Shown here: positions 52,630 to 64,000 of the stretch, piece after piece | How the letters are laid out: every line of letters starts with the position of its first letter | How positions within the stretch are numbered: the stretch's first letter is position 1 | From: Limanda limanda | Lineage: Eukaryota > Chordata > Actinopteri > Pleuronectiformes > Pleuronectidae | NCBI RefSeq assembly: GCF_963576545.1 | Contig: NC_083641.1 | Span: forward strand, 14,258,893-14,322,892 | DNA length: 64,000 nt | Reading direction: 5' to 3' | Position numbers and translations under genes: made by a program | The notes under the pieces: generated by a model | Told to the model about the DNA's origin: nothing | The model's database searches: none | What the model saw: the letters and a program-made list of their open reading frames with translations, nothing else

Positions 52630-53213
52630 TGTCACAGTCTGCTCATCTCCTGTCTGCTGGTATTTTTCCACTCCTCTGTCTCTGCTCCACTCTACCTGTT
52701 AGCCACGCCCCCTCATCAGGCCAACTCTCCACACCTGTGACTGCCCTGGCTGCATATAAGCCTGCTCCTGTCTCTGCTTCAGTGCCAGATTGTCTTGCGT
52801 AAATGCCTGACCTCCAGCATTTCTCTCTCCGGCCTGCTACCTGTTATCTGCCTGCTACCTGCCTGCTACCTGCCTGCTACCTGCTCCGGCCTGCTACCTG
52901 CTATCTGCCTGCTACCTGCCTGCTACCTGCTTGCTACCTGCATTGCTACCTGCTTGCTACCTGCTCCGGCCTGCTACACAGCTCACCACTGAACCTGTCT
53001 GCATCTAGGTAATCCTCCTGCTGTGGACCTTGCCTCCACTCAGCAACACCAGACTCACTCCTTGCCAGATCTCGCTGAAGATCACTGGGAACAAAGACTT
53101 TTCACCCTGCCACTGTTAAGAACTGTTTAAGACTGCAGTGAAAAATAAAGTTCATTTCCAATTAAGATCTCGTCTGCCTGTGCTGCATTTGGGTCCTCAC
53201 CATACCCGTGACA
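52630..53213 (+). repeat. 3' LTR (584 bp)
   Basis: Begins TGTCAC and ends GTGACA. Offset from the 5' LTR by exactly 5,086 bases throughout, with no difference seen. Contains the poly(A) signal AATAAA at 53144-53149 that would terminate the element's transcript, and the minisatellite at 52827-52976. Confidence 0.96.
53144..53149 (+). terminator. Polyadenylation signal used by the element transcript
   Basis: AATAAA in the 3' LTR, at the same place as 48058-48063 in the 5' LTR. Cleavage is expected some 15-25 nt downstream. Confidence 0.72.
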
Positions 53214-53218
53214 GAAAG
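53214..53218 (+). repeat. 5-bp target site duplication, right copy
   Basis: GAAAG, identical to 47539-47543. Confidence 0.95.
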
Positions 53219-53431
53219 AGAAAGACACGGGTAAACGGACAGACACTGAATATCATCGAAAGTGTAAGGGAAAGAAAAGTGATGTAAAAAGGGAATCCAG
53301 CTAGAAGCGTGTGTTCTTGTCACTCTAGTTTATGGTTGAGGACACAAATATATATACTATACTAAAGCCCTAACTCTAAAACCAAGTCTCACTCCTCAAA
53401 CAGCATGTTAAAGGTGTGAGCACCGACTAAA

Positions 53432-53473
<42 letters not shown>

Positions 53474-54644
53474 CAGAGCAGTAGGGTGTGTAGAGTTGGT
53501 ATTTCCACCCAGTGATAAGGGCCTTTAGGGAATGAGACCGACACTGGAGGTGTCGTATTGTGTTGGAAACAATAAAGGACATCGCACACACGCTCAGACT
53601 CATGTACACGTGCGCACACACAGAACACGTACAGACAAGGCTGGATCCTATCTCGTCGTACTAAAATGCTGTGCAGATCCCAGCAGTGATAGATGGATAG
53701 GGGAGGCTGATGGAAACATAGACTGAGACCGATAGGTATAGAATAACGAAAGACTCCCATTACCAGGCAGGATTATGTATTCCACTGAGTTTTTCACCTT
53801 TTCCATCACCACAGAGTCAGCTGATTTACATTCCGATTGGAAATGAGACCTGCGGTTACACTTGTCATATCAATGACATCATATAGGGTCATCACAGCTG
53901 TGTATGCCGGCTTTTCCTGAAAAAACGCCCATTTTAAATGTTCAGGATTGTATTTGTTCCTAAAATATGTCTTGTTTTTCTTGCTATTTCTCTCTGTCTT
54001 CTTATGTAAACTTCCTCGGGCCACTGACTCAGGTCTTTTTTTTTAACGTCCCATATTGAAAAGACAGGATGTAGGCTTGTCACTTCCTGATGTCCGGGCA
54101 TGATTGGATGATAAATGCTCTAATTAAACAACACAGACAGAAGTAAGTGCTGCTGGTCATTGTCCCCGGATGCCTTCTCAGGGAATGTGTGCATGTCTAA
54201 ACCATCTGCGGTGGGTACAAAGGATAAACAAATGAAATTTCAATGCAGCATCTCATTACTCTCATGTAAGCAATTGGTGAATAAACACTCTTAGTTCAGA
54301 ATTTTGTGCTGTGATGGTTGTTTGTTACATTAACATATATGGAAACTTTATAAGATAATAATTGTAGGTCAAGTTATAAGAAGTCAAGCCCTATGTCTGT
54401 CTCTTTGAGGAAAATACATAACCTCCCATAACATTATAAATTGGCACAATCTCCCAGTGGGCTCCTTCCCTTATGAAATATGACTTTCATGTGTGTAATA
54501 GAAGCACAAGGAAGAAAATAAAGGCGTGGGGGAACCATTCCAAATCGCTTTCCAGTGACTTTTTTATGGGTACTTTTACTGTAGCCCAGATTTTCTTAAC
54601 AAATCATTTTGCAAAGTGCTGAACCATTTGTCTCTTATATAGAA
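53219..54644. other. Unique non-coding DNA with a CT microsatellite
   Basis: Purine-rich host DNA resumes after the insertion. A decayed minus-strand piece of repeat family C is likely at 53310-53400 (AAAACCAAGTCTCACTCCTC). (CT)17 lies at 53436-53469. The rest is AT-rich. Confidence 0.45.
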
Positions 54645-54955
54645 GCATCGACTGTATATGAAGATGGAAGATTCCTCTAAACGTCCTCCCATATACCGGG
54701 GATACAAACGCTGCTATCTTGCACATTTGGAGCCAGAGTCTGTGCAGTAGTGATTTGGGATGAAGCCATGGTAGCAAGGTCCCTTCAATACAATACGCTC
54801 GAGCAAGAAGGAGTCAGTCAGCTGTCAGAAACCATGTCCCTTCCATTAACACGGAGACAGGACCTATACTGCAGCCAGCCACCAAGTGGCAATGGAGACA
54901 CTATAGGGGAGCTGTCATGTCGTCCATCTTTATATGAAAGCTGTATTATATGAGG
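54645..54955 (+). repeat. Probable fish interspersed repeat
   Basis: CGACTGTATATGAAGATGGA, then ACAAACGCTGC, ATCTTG, ATTTGGAGCCAGAGTCTG, CAGTAGTGATTTGGGATGAA and GGGGAGCTGTCATG. This is the order of a teleost repeat I recall whose copies begin GACTGTATATAAAGATGGA. The class and exact ends are unknown. Confidence 0.5.
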
Positions 54956-57497
54956 AAATTATACATTCATGTGTTATTTTTTGCAATTGTGCAGGTGTTC
55001 GTATAGGTGTTAACTTGTCAGGGCATTATTTTCCAGGCAGACACGCAGGTGGCAGCAGCCTGTATGACATCACTTTGAAAGGAGGGATCGTGGAGCACGG
55101 GGGGGAAACAGAGCAAATTGAAGTGTCATGGGGATATTAACGGAGACAGGATGTGGCCACCAATAGCCGCAGCAAATTGGGTAGCAGGGAAAATACAAAG
55201 GCAGCCAGTCAAAAACCGGCTTATCCGATGGAAGTGGCAGGATGGACAGAATGTAAACAGTTGTTGGGATGCAATTTTTTCCTCTATCTCGCTTGTGCCA
55301 CCAGTGCAGTAAGGCAGAATGTGATGTTTTATGACCGAGCACGGCAGAAAAAAGAAGGTAAATGGAAATATGCATGGCTTTTGTATTGCTTGTGCTCGGG
55401 TTTGTGCAAGTGCCTGGACAGGAATGAGACAGATAGGAGGAGAGGAAGTTTTGTAAGTATCAAATAAAGTTTGTTGCAAAGCCGTGGTATATTTTCAAAC
55501 CAAATATGAGGAAAAGCAATTCTTACGGTTTTAGGCAATTTAGGCAAAGTGAGGGAACAGGAAACAAACTAATATTAAGAAAAGAAACGGGGACATGCAG
55601 GCAGAGCTATTGTAGAGACATAAACTTCTGAGTGTCAAAGCAGGAAAACTAAATCACATTGGGGAGGGATAGCAGGGATCTTAAAGGAAGGAGAGTAAGA
55701 GCCCGGTGTAAAAAAAATAAAGGATGTGGGGATTTAGAGAGACAGAGGAGCAGAAGTATTGATATTTCCAGCATAAACACTTGTTCTAATGGACCCAGGG
55801 AGTGGGAGCGGGGGATCGATCGGAAGACAGAGGTCTCCGCAAATGTATGGAAAGAGAATATACCTCTCACCTGCTGTGAGGAGGGCAAAGACAGGGCGGC
55901 CGAATGGAGTGAGGCGATGACCAAATGCAGTGGGGATACAGAAAGAGAGACGAGACTGAATCCTGATGTGCAAAATGTATTTTTCATGAGAGCGGAATCA
56001 ATGGTATGGCTGGAATGGGCCGCACAAAGACGTAAGCTCTCTGCAAAAAGAAGAAGAGGAATGCACGGGGAGCACAATGGATAAATTGGTAAATTGATAA
56101 CAGGAAAGACAAATGACACCGGCCAGTTAATAGGAGGAGGTCCCCAGATATGGATGAGGGAGGAGGACAAAGTATGTGGCTGGTTAAGGGGAGGGAAAGA
56201 AAAAGAGACACACACTTGTAGACACCTGAGCTGTTTTATGTAGGATTTTGTGAAAAATGGTAGATTTTAACCTGAGGGTCACTCGGCATTGACCCTCACT
56301 TCCTCAGGAGGTGCTTCTATGGATGTGGTTAGAGAGGGAACTAAAAGTTGAGAATATAAATACATGATACTTATATAGTGCAAAGCATTTATTCCAATTA
56401 CTTACAAAAGACAACAAGATATTCGGGCCAACCTCTGTCCTCATCTTGTCAACTGATCGTTATAAAAGTAACCAGGTAGCTTCACACCTGTGTTTCACTT
56501 TATATTAATGTCTCCACGCCTCTACCTACCAGGGAGCGTATTAATCTGTGTCCGGCAATGTGTGGGAGTTATGACTCTCTCTCTCTCTCTCTCTCGCTCT
56601 CGCTCTCGCTCTCTCACACACGCACGGTCATGTCCCCCAGAGTTTAAACATCAGCTGTCGGGCCAAATGGCTGGACAATATTTTCCAGATGACAAATTAC
56701 AATTGCCAATGACCTTTTAGAAATTTTAGTCATGAAATTCTGCTTTGGACCTGCAGCGTCGGAGAAACTAATTCTTTAATGAAACTGCTTTATTCAAGGT
56801 TTTTGAAGAAGTTGAAACCTCTCTGGATAATTTGGTTCCTTGATAAAACCTGAAATAAGAACACTGAAGGAACCCCAATCTTATAAAACATTTTTTTTTG
56901 GCCTGATCTGCCAAGTTATGACCCTAATCAATGCTAAAAACTTGGCCAGGCCTGGTGGAGTGTTTCAGCCCTGTTCTGGTTTATTGCAGCTAATGGAGAT
57001 AATTTGATGTCAAATGCAGAAGCAAGACTCAAGCATAAGCTAAATAAAACATGAATCTGCTGTTGAGATCCCATCTCAACCGAAGTTAAATGAAATTAAG
57101 TTAATTAGTCAATGTTAAGAATGCAGCAAGGATAATATTAGCAGATAGCAAACACCCATACTTTAATAGCTTTTCAGAGACAGTGACTCAAATGGACAGT
57201 TTGACTTCATCTGATTGGATCGTCAGTGGTCAAGGTGCTGATTGGCTGGTCACCTCAAATGTAAAAATATGGTCCGATTGCAAATTGTAGCTTGTTACTT
57301 CAGTTTCAGGTGCACAGATAGATTCGTCTGCCAGTCTCTGACTTCATGAAATCTCACTATTAAAAGTATTTCCGCAAGAATTTGTGAGTCATACTCAGAA
57401 ATAATTTTACAATTACATTTCTTACGCGCAAAACTGTCTTCCTATTTCTGCATTTTGCAAGATTTCATTAATGAAGTGAACAAATCTTGCTGCAGTG

Positions 57498-57499
<2 letters not shown>
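54956..57499. other. Unique non-coding DNA with a purine-rich block
   Basis: GA-rich from about 55640 to 56210; the 188-codon minus-strand frame over it is compositional. (CT)n with CTCGCT interruptions lies at 56575-56615. A perfect 7-3-7 inverted repeat, TTGAGATCCCATCTCAA, lies near 57064-57080. No gene recognised. Confidence 0.4.

Positions 57500-57568
<69 letters not shown>
57500..57568 (+). repeat. (CA)n microsatellite
   Basis: About 60 bp of pure CA, followed by one interruption and CACACC. Confidence 0.95.
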
Positions 57569-60500
57569 CAGCTGACAGACCTAGACAGTCTCTTATTATT
57601 CTTTTGGCGGCACCTGAGCTCGGCTTTAAGTACATTCTGTATTTCATGCCACATTACCCCCCATGTCAGCAAATGAGGAGAAGAAAGGTGGCGACTGAGG
57701 GAGGGTGAGAGATGGAGCGAGGGCAGTGAGATACAGTCTAATTTTCTCTGCCCAACTGACTGTCTGCCCGAACATCCCTTCCACCTCTTCTCGACTTTCT
57801 ATTTCCCTTTTATCTGTATCCCCCTGTTTCTTCTAGCTTAATGTTTTTTAATGGTCGGGAACCAGAATGGGTCACAGGCGTGTTCCTGTTGGGTCCCCAC
57901 ATGACAAGAGTAGTGATATGTTTTAATGAGCCTGGGACTCAGGGCAAAAGATGAAATTCCTCATTTGAGCCTTACACAGAAAAAGACGGTATCTACCACT
58001 CTGTCTCATTCTCTATTAGGTCACACTTTAAGTGTTTCACTTCACTTTCAGCATTTCCTCAATCTCATTGTGTGCGTTTTCTATTTCAGCTCTTGCTTTC
58101 TCAGTCTTTGTAAGTGGGACTTTGCTCTGCAGCACAGATGTCCCACATAGAAAGTGCGAGTCCACTTTATATGGTTTTTCTGGGTTTGTCCAGCTGAGTA
58201 GACTTTTACGCTTCAACTTATCCGAATTTCACACGGCGTAGGTGTATCTATTAACATTTAACTCACCTTGTGCGGAGTTCAGCGGACTGAATACTTGCAG
58301 AGAAAATACACCCCACTTCCAATCACCACCAGACCTCTTCAGAGCACCAGCGTCTGTAGACTTCCCCTGGTGTGCACGTGTTCGTCTGCTTGCGGACGGA
58401 GGTCAGTCCTTGAGCTGTACAGCTGCTTTTATTTCACCGTTCAGTAAACCACTGCCTGTGTGCTTTTCACCTGTTCACTTGTTTTAAAGGTTTGAAGAAC
58501 TGTGGCCTGACTATGTATGGGTCTTGCATACAAAAATCTGCACAAGTGCACCGTGCCTGAGGATATGCAGAGTCATGCAAATATAGCGCAGTGGTATTTT
58601 AATTGTTGAATGGCTGAGTTGGAGTTTGAGGAAGGAATCACAATTGGGCTGAGGGGCACTAACTAATTAAATAAAACGGATAAATAATTTGTAATGCATG
58701 TAAATTAATTAATGGTCAAATGCCAGTTTTTTCTTTTTGGAACAAAGAGCTGTGTGTGTTTTGCATAACTAAACAGATTTTGGCAATTCATAACCTCCTT
58801 TCATCACCTAAGAAGGTGCTTGTTTGTGTTTAATAGGAAAAAAGAAAAGGAATAGAAGGGACATATTAATTTTGATTGCTGGGAATTAACTTTCCAATTC
58901 ACAAATTAATGATGTTCATTTTGAGGGTCAAAAAGTACCTTACATGATGTAAGAAATAGTTTAAGAACTTATTAATGAGAACACAAATCTAACAAAAGCT
59001 ACCATTGTGTGTTTTGCAGACTACTGGAGGATTGCAGACAGCATTTTTCCGGGTTGTTTACCACCAATTATTGAACAAATGCAGACATTTTATATTAACG
59101 TTGAATTAATCAAAATCAAACTGAAAAATTAAGAATTTAGTCAAAGGACACTCGAATAACGAGCAGAGTATCCATTGGGCTCTGCTGGCTAATGAAGAAG
59201 TAGGACTTAGGCTGTAACTGTCTTTACTTAGATAGATTGCGGCGGACTCTCTTATCGAAGGGATTGGAGAGGTGATATGCATGACTGCTTAGGCTTTTCT
59301 CATAAAACATTTAATGAGGCTATAAGCTCAAACTTCAGTAACCTTTGCAGTGACCTCTCACTGTCTGATGAAGCCCATCAAACAAAGTTCTACAGTAGCA
59401 CACACACAGAGAGAGAGACTATATCTGTTGAGGCAGACGATCACAGATTTTAAACGGATTGAGGGCAGGAGGAACATATGGGGTCAGTGGATGTGAGGTT
59501 ATGTCTTAATAGGTCACAGAGATTCGTTATAAACTCCTCTTTATTGGACATAACGTAAGACCTTCATTAAGGAGGGGGTAATTGGGTCAATGCCAATTGG
59601 GTCAAATGTGCAACAATCGGTATTGATTACAGCATATTGCTGGCATGCTGTTCAGGGTGCGACCCGGAGGTCTCGTTTCAATCGGTGAGGTCTGCTGTCA
59701 ACGTATCTAATAAATACATTTTAACCAGTCAATAAGTAATTTAATACAAGGGATGAGACCTACTTATCTGTATGCAGAGATTTCCCAGTCCACACTGAAG
59801 TCACTCGCCAGAAACAAAATTAGGAGATAATGTGGATCAATAGCTGGGTGTGCATCCAGGCGTAGTGGACCACTCCACAGTATTACACCATGTTTCTGAA
59901 ATACTTCTGCTCTCTTTAGTTCTTCCCACTGTAAATCACAACTTAACTGAAGATCTAAAAGGCCACTGAAGGCAGCCACTGTGTCTGACTGTGTCCTCTG
60001 AAGGTAACGTCCCCTGACTTTAGACACAACGTGAGTATATTACCTATATCTAACTATGAAATGTAACAACAGGTAGGTGTTCATGTAAAACACAATATTT
60101 TAAAACTCCCTCACAACATCTTGACTACTCAGAGTAATACAGCCTCTCGTAGATTAGTCATGTGTTATGATCCACCAATGATCTGACTTGCAATAACAGT
60201 CTCAAACACATTTCGAGTGCAGATTTTAACGAGAACTTACACTTCCAATGAGACATGTTATTGGCAAACATTTGGAATTGAGGGTACCAGGGATAACAAG
60301 TAACTTAGTAGGTTTAAGACCTATTAATGTTGATGTGTGTCAACCTTTTGTGTCAAAATTTTACGATGTGTGTTTTTATATAATATCAAGTAGGAGATGC
60401 GACTTGTTACGTACATGTTGTTAAATTTAAATAACTTTTACGTTCAAATGAAATCCTTTAACAGCCATCTTAAACTAAAATCACAAGGTGAGCATGTCTC

Positions 60501-63009
60501 TGCATTCACACATTGTGTCTCCCTCTAGCTTTTACTGTTCCAGTGTCTAGGGACTTGTCTCCAGGCTGTTGGTGTGGTATGACCACCATGTAATTCATTC
60601 TAACAGGTCAGCGTTGCTGGGAGGAAAAAATAAATAACATGCCCCAAAAATACAGACAAATTTCCCCTGTGTCCTCCTGATGCAGGCTGAGACACAGTGT
60701 GGGCTAAAGCAGCCATTGATCTCCAGCTTTAGTCAGAAAAGAACATTGTGAGTTCTTACAATGCCCAGTATTAACATATGTACAGCAAAGCATTTTTTCT
60801 GCTTGTATATGTGTTCATATGTATGTTAGTTCCGCATGTGCATCATTAAAGATAAAAAACAAACAAGAAACAACCCTTTTTCTGCATATTACTAATTACA
60901 TAGAGTAAACATATATCCATTAAGCAAAATTAGGCTATTGTTGTGTGCTGCATATTCATGTTTATTCTTCTGCATTTTAAAGTGGTGAAACACATTCATA
61001 TCCTCTATTTTTCCCGTACAGAATCTGAGGATTATTTGTATGCATGGTATAAATAGGAACATTTCCTGCATGTTTTTTTTTTTAAATCATATTATAATAA
61101 ACCTACAGGAATGTAATTTATTTTCTAGGCCTCTGTTATTTTTGGCTTATTTGAATGAGGAGCACGTTCACTATCTGAAACCGTAAAACTGACAACTTTG
61201 CAAATTACTGTATTATAAGTAGTAACACATACATCGTTTTATAGCCACTGTTGTCTTGTATACTTCAATAAGAGTTGTGTATACTCGATTCTACCTGCAC
61301 TTTACAGGAAACATATTATGCTCAAAGGTACACTTCAGTCCAAATGTATAATCGTTAAAAGCAGTTGTCTCACCCTATGGCCTGTCGATTAGTATTGATT
61401 ACAAAACCTGCATCTCTTTTGTGGTGAATGTTCATTTTATAATGATCCCTACTCCCTCGAGTCAAGTAGCAGAACCTCAGTGACAATCTGCGAATGCTAC
61501 AGGCCTTTCTTTGTCTTCTTTTAAATATGCGACGGGCGTCTTTACATTTCACTGTTTATAACGCAGAGCATTCATCCTTTTCTGGACGAGCTGCTTGGAA
61601 AATCACATTTGGAGCATAAATTAAGAGTTCACCCAATTTTCCTGGCACCGCTTCAGCAGTGGCTACAGCCTTGATATTCTTTGGCGTTAAAAACACAAGA
61701 AATAAGAAAGATAGAACTAATGATTTTTGATGTATTGGTGCACACTGGGAGAGCTGTTAAACTACTTTTATATTGTTGACAGAACAAAAAATAACTAAAC
61801 TCCAGAGATTAATGACTGCTCCTAAATCACAAAGGATTCTTTCTGCACTGTAAACAGCAATTTTCTTTCACTTTAACATATGGTAATGAATTGGGGCTTT
61901 CAGGCGGATCCGGGCCGGTGCTGTGGACACTGATCTAATTGTGTGTCACAGGGAGAGACTGAGCTCTAATGATGAGCAGAGACTTTGACTTGCATCCCCG
62001 GCCTTTTGATGTCTGCTGTTGCTTTTAATCTTCTCCATCACACGATTGTTCCAGTTGTCCAGAGGGCAAACCGGTCTCTCTCATCGTCGCCTCCACCTGT
62101 CGCCTGCTTCCGCTATGACCACTGTCCCCCACTCCCGGTCTCTTCCTCTCTCTGCCCCACAATTCATCCGTTTATCCTTCCACCCTCTCCCAGTCCACCT
62201 GTTTCAATTTGTTGTTGCCATTTCTGTTTGTATTGCTCCGTCTTTCCCTCCTAATCATCCCCATCCCTCACTCTGTCTCGTGCTCTAGTACAGACTGAAT
62301 CGCCTGTTCTTGTTTTTTCCTCTCCAGGAGCAAGCCATTAACTTCCATCCTAGGCTTGTGTAAGATTTTGTGCGGTAATGGGCTCTGTTCTCTGCGCCTG
62401 AATCGGCTGCAGAGATGTGTAAAGTAATTACGACGAAAATACCCATCCGACTGTTGACTCCTTTGAGAAAATCTATTAGTTCTCCCTTTTGGTTCTTTCT
62501 TTTATACTTAGGACATCGACCATAATTTCACTAATATGGCTACAAACTATGTTCTTTACAACTTATTATAACTCTCTATTCTTATACCTTTTTAGTTTGA
62601 ACTGGCATCTAAGAGAAATTGTGATTCACCATTACTGTAGGTCCAGTGCACACCATTAGATCGACTAATAAATTAATAATTATTAATTCAGGGCTACATG
62701 TTCAATTTTCTGTATAAAAATACAAACAGTATACAAATAAAATGCTAAAATGAAATGACAGAAGAGCAGCAAGACAAACTCACATGCATTTTAACATGTG
62801 TCTGAATATATACAACAATAGAGTGGGAAGGAAAGAGAACTTTACGCACACAACCATTATCTTGTACCAGTTAACACAAATGTGATCTAAGGTGTGGGGA
62901 AGCAGGTGTAAAAGTAATCGTTTCTATTCATAGCAAACATTGTTAGCAAGGTAGAAGTGTTTGCCAATGCCATCTGGTAACAATCCAAATGTGGTAGGGT
63001 TTTTTTAAT
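57569..63009. other. Unique AT-rich non-coding DNA
   Basis: Only short open frames. Pyrimidine-rich at about 62080-62330, with Ser/Pro-rich frames that are compositional. No exon, RNA gene or named repeat recognised over this 5.4 kb. Confidence 0.4.
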
Positions 63010-63480
63010 TTTTTCAAAATTGTTTCCGTGTTATTACACTGACAAAAAGCAGGATGGAGAGGGACTACAATTCCTAATTTGAGTAATTGGTACAATTCTG
63101 TCATCAGCTGTTTTTACACACGAAAAGCAGAACATGTTCTCTGGACATTTCCTTTCCTGAAGAACACAGCAGCAGTTTGTCCAGGTCGGTTGTGTTTGTT
63201 AACAGTACATCGACAACTGGCTTCAGGGTTATTATCACCAACAGCTCACGAATGTCATTGCTTTTCCAGGTTGACATCTTGTGAATTTGTCAGAAATTTT
63301 CTTGCTGTGTTCTCACATGAGCTTGTTCAGACTTTGTGTGGAGTTTTTTACCAGAGGGCTGAGAGGAAAAACTCTGGAAATGTCCAGAGCAACTGACTCT
63401 GCTTCCTCACAGACAGTCCCACCAGGTCATTTATGGAGACCAGAGGGTTCAGCGCATGTCTGACAGCAGCAATGAGGAGC
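63010..63480 (-). repeat. Possible diverged copy of repeat family B
   Basis: Read on the minus strand, phrases like AAGATGTCAACCTGGAAAAG and a GCTGTCAGACATGC-like start parallel family B copies. The 23-bp core is absent, so the call is tentative. Confidence 0.33.
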
Positions 63481-64000
63481 ACCTCAGTGACAGGAAAATA
63501 AACCGGGGCAAATTTAGAAGATGCTCTCTGCTTTTTACTGCTCAGTGCCACAGAACCAATTTCACAAGCAACACAACAATATTCCGTTTTATAGTCTGTT
63601 ACAAGTCTTGCATCGTCCAGCTTCCAGATTTAATTGGCAGTTTGCATAATTTGTATTAACTCATTTACATCATCTGGTTTTGTGAATAAGAACTTTGGTG
63701 AAGTTCGTGGGCTAATTTTGTGCAACATGTTCTCCTTTCTTCAACTCCTTACCAGCTGGTGGCCCACCACTGTGCAGTTAATTTTAAAGTGCTGCATCTC
63801 ATTGTTACTGCACAAGCACGTATTTATACAGCGACAAAGTACAATAAAAGGTATCACACTGGTTGAAACAGAGAAGGACTCAAGTGCAGACTCTGCAAGG
63901 TTTCATCACACGGTAGGCAAAGGGATTCACGTAATGCAGAAACACTGAACAGAGGGGATCAAGGGGGCAGGTCGGAAACTATAGACTTGTCTCATTTCAG
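63481..64000. other. Unique non-coding DNA to the window end
   Basis: Open frames of 60-104 codons without recognisable domains. Nothing else seen. Confidence 0.38.

Larger units (their letters stand above)
47544..53213 (+). mobile_element. Full-length Ty3/gypsy LTR retrotransposon, Tf1/sushi-type chromovirus
   Basis: A 5,670-bp element with two 584-bp LTRs that appear identical throughout. They start TGTCAC, end GTGACA, and are flanked by a GAAAG duplication. The order is 5' LTR, short leader with primer-binding site, gag, pol in the -1 frame, polypurine tract, 3' LTR. Pol order is protease, reverse transcriptase, RNase H, integrase, chromodomain, which is the Ty3/gypsy order with the chromovirus C-terminal module. 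No envelope frame exists between pol and the 3' LTR. The primer-binding site matches the element's own predicted 5' transcript end, as in the Tf1/sushi group. The element is visibly GC-richer than its flanks. All parts look intact, so it is a recent and perhaps active copy. The vertebrate domesticated PEG10/RTL genes derive from this broad group. Confidence 0.97.

Noticed and set aside
55649..56215. 188-codon minus-strand open frame and a 141-codon frame opposite
   Set aside because: Both follow from the purine-rich composition, and the two strands cannot both be coding here.

Overview
The window looks like gene-poor intergenic or deep intronic DNA from a teleost fish, probably a percomorph. 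Supporting this are long CA/TG microsatellites, several interspersed repeat types I recognise from fish genomes, a Tc1/mariner-type remnant, a hAT-like non-autonomous transposon, and a complete Ty3/gypsy chromovirus of the Tf1/sushi type. No host protein-coding exon, tRNA, rRNA or CRISPR could be supported. Most open frames outside the retrotransposon are short, low-complexity or out of context. The one clear trace of a cellular gene is a broken histone H3 fragment inside a transposon.

Layout. 1-2346: unique DNA, then a 1.25 kb Tc1/mariner-type element (785-2036) with matching terminal inverted repeats, TA flanks and a frameshifted transposase remnant, then a decayed dispersed repeat. 2346-16650: AT-rich unique DNA with microsatellites and copies of dispersed repeats, including family A (7395-7950), family B (4960-5110 and 9370-9620) and family C (14135-14405). 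16653-16726: a striking near-perfect hairpin. 16730-29213: mostly unique DNA with more copies of families B and C. 29222-30311: a hAT-like element with an exact 8-bp target duplication, carrying a histone H3 pseudogene fragment. 30320-47538: unique DNA, microsatellites, purine-rich blocks and three more family A copies. Two of these contain a perfect 15-bp estrogen-response-element palindrome.

47544-53213 is the only set of intact genes: a 5,670-bp LTR retrotransposon flanked by the 5-bp duplication GAAAG. Its 584-bp LTRs look identical by eye. It has an intact gag (zinc knuckle) and an intact pol in the -1 frame (protease, reverse transcriptase, RNase H, integrase, GPF module, chromodomain). 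Gag would form the particle and bind RNA. Pol would mature the proteins, copy the RNA and integrate the DNA, with the chromodomain possibly guiding target choice. The bases just after the 5' LTR are complementary to the predicted first 10 nt of the element's own transcript, which is the Tf1/sushi self-priming arrangement. Identical LTRs, open frames and a perfect target duplication point to a very recent, possibly still mobile, insertion.

53219-64000: AT-rich unique DNA with GA/CT-rich blocks, microsatellites and a few dispersed repeats. All identifications are by eye. Repeat-family names, LTR identity and RNA folding have not been computed.
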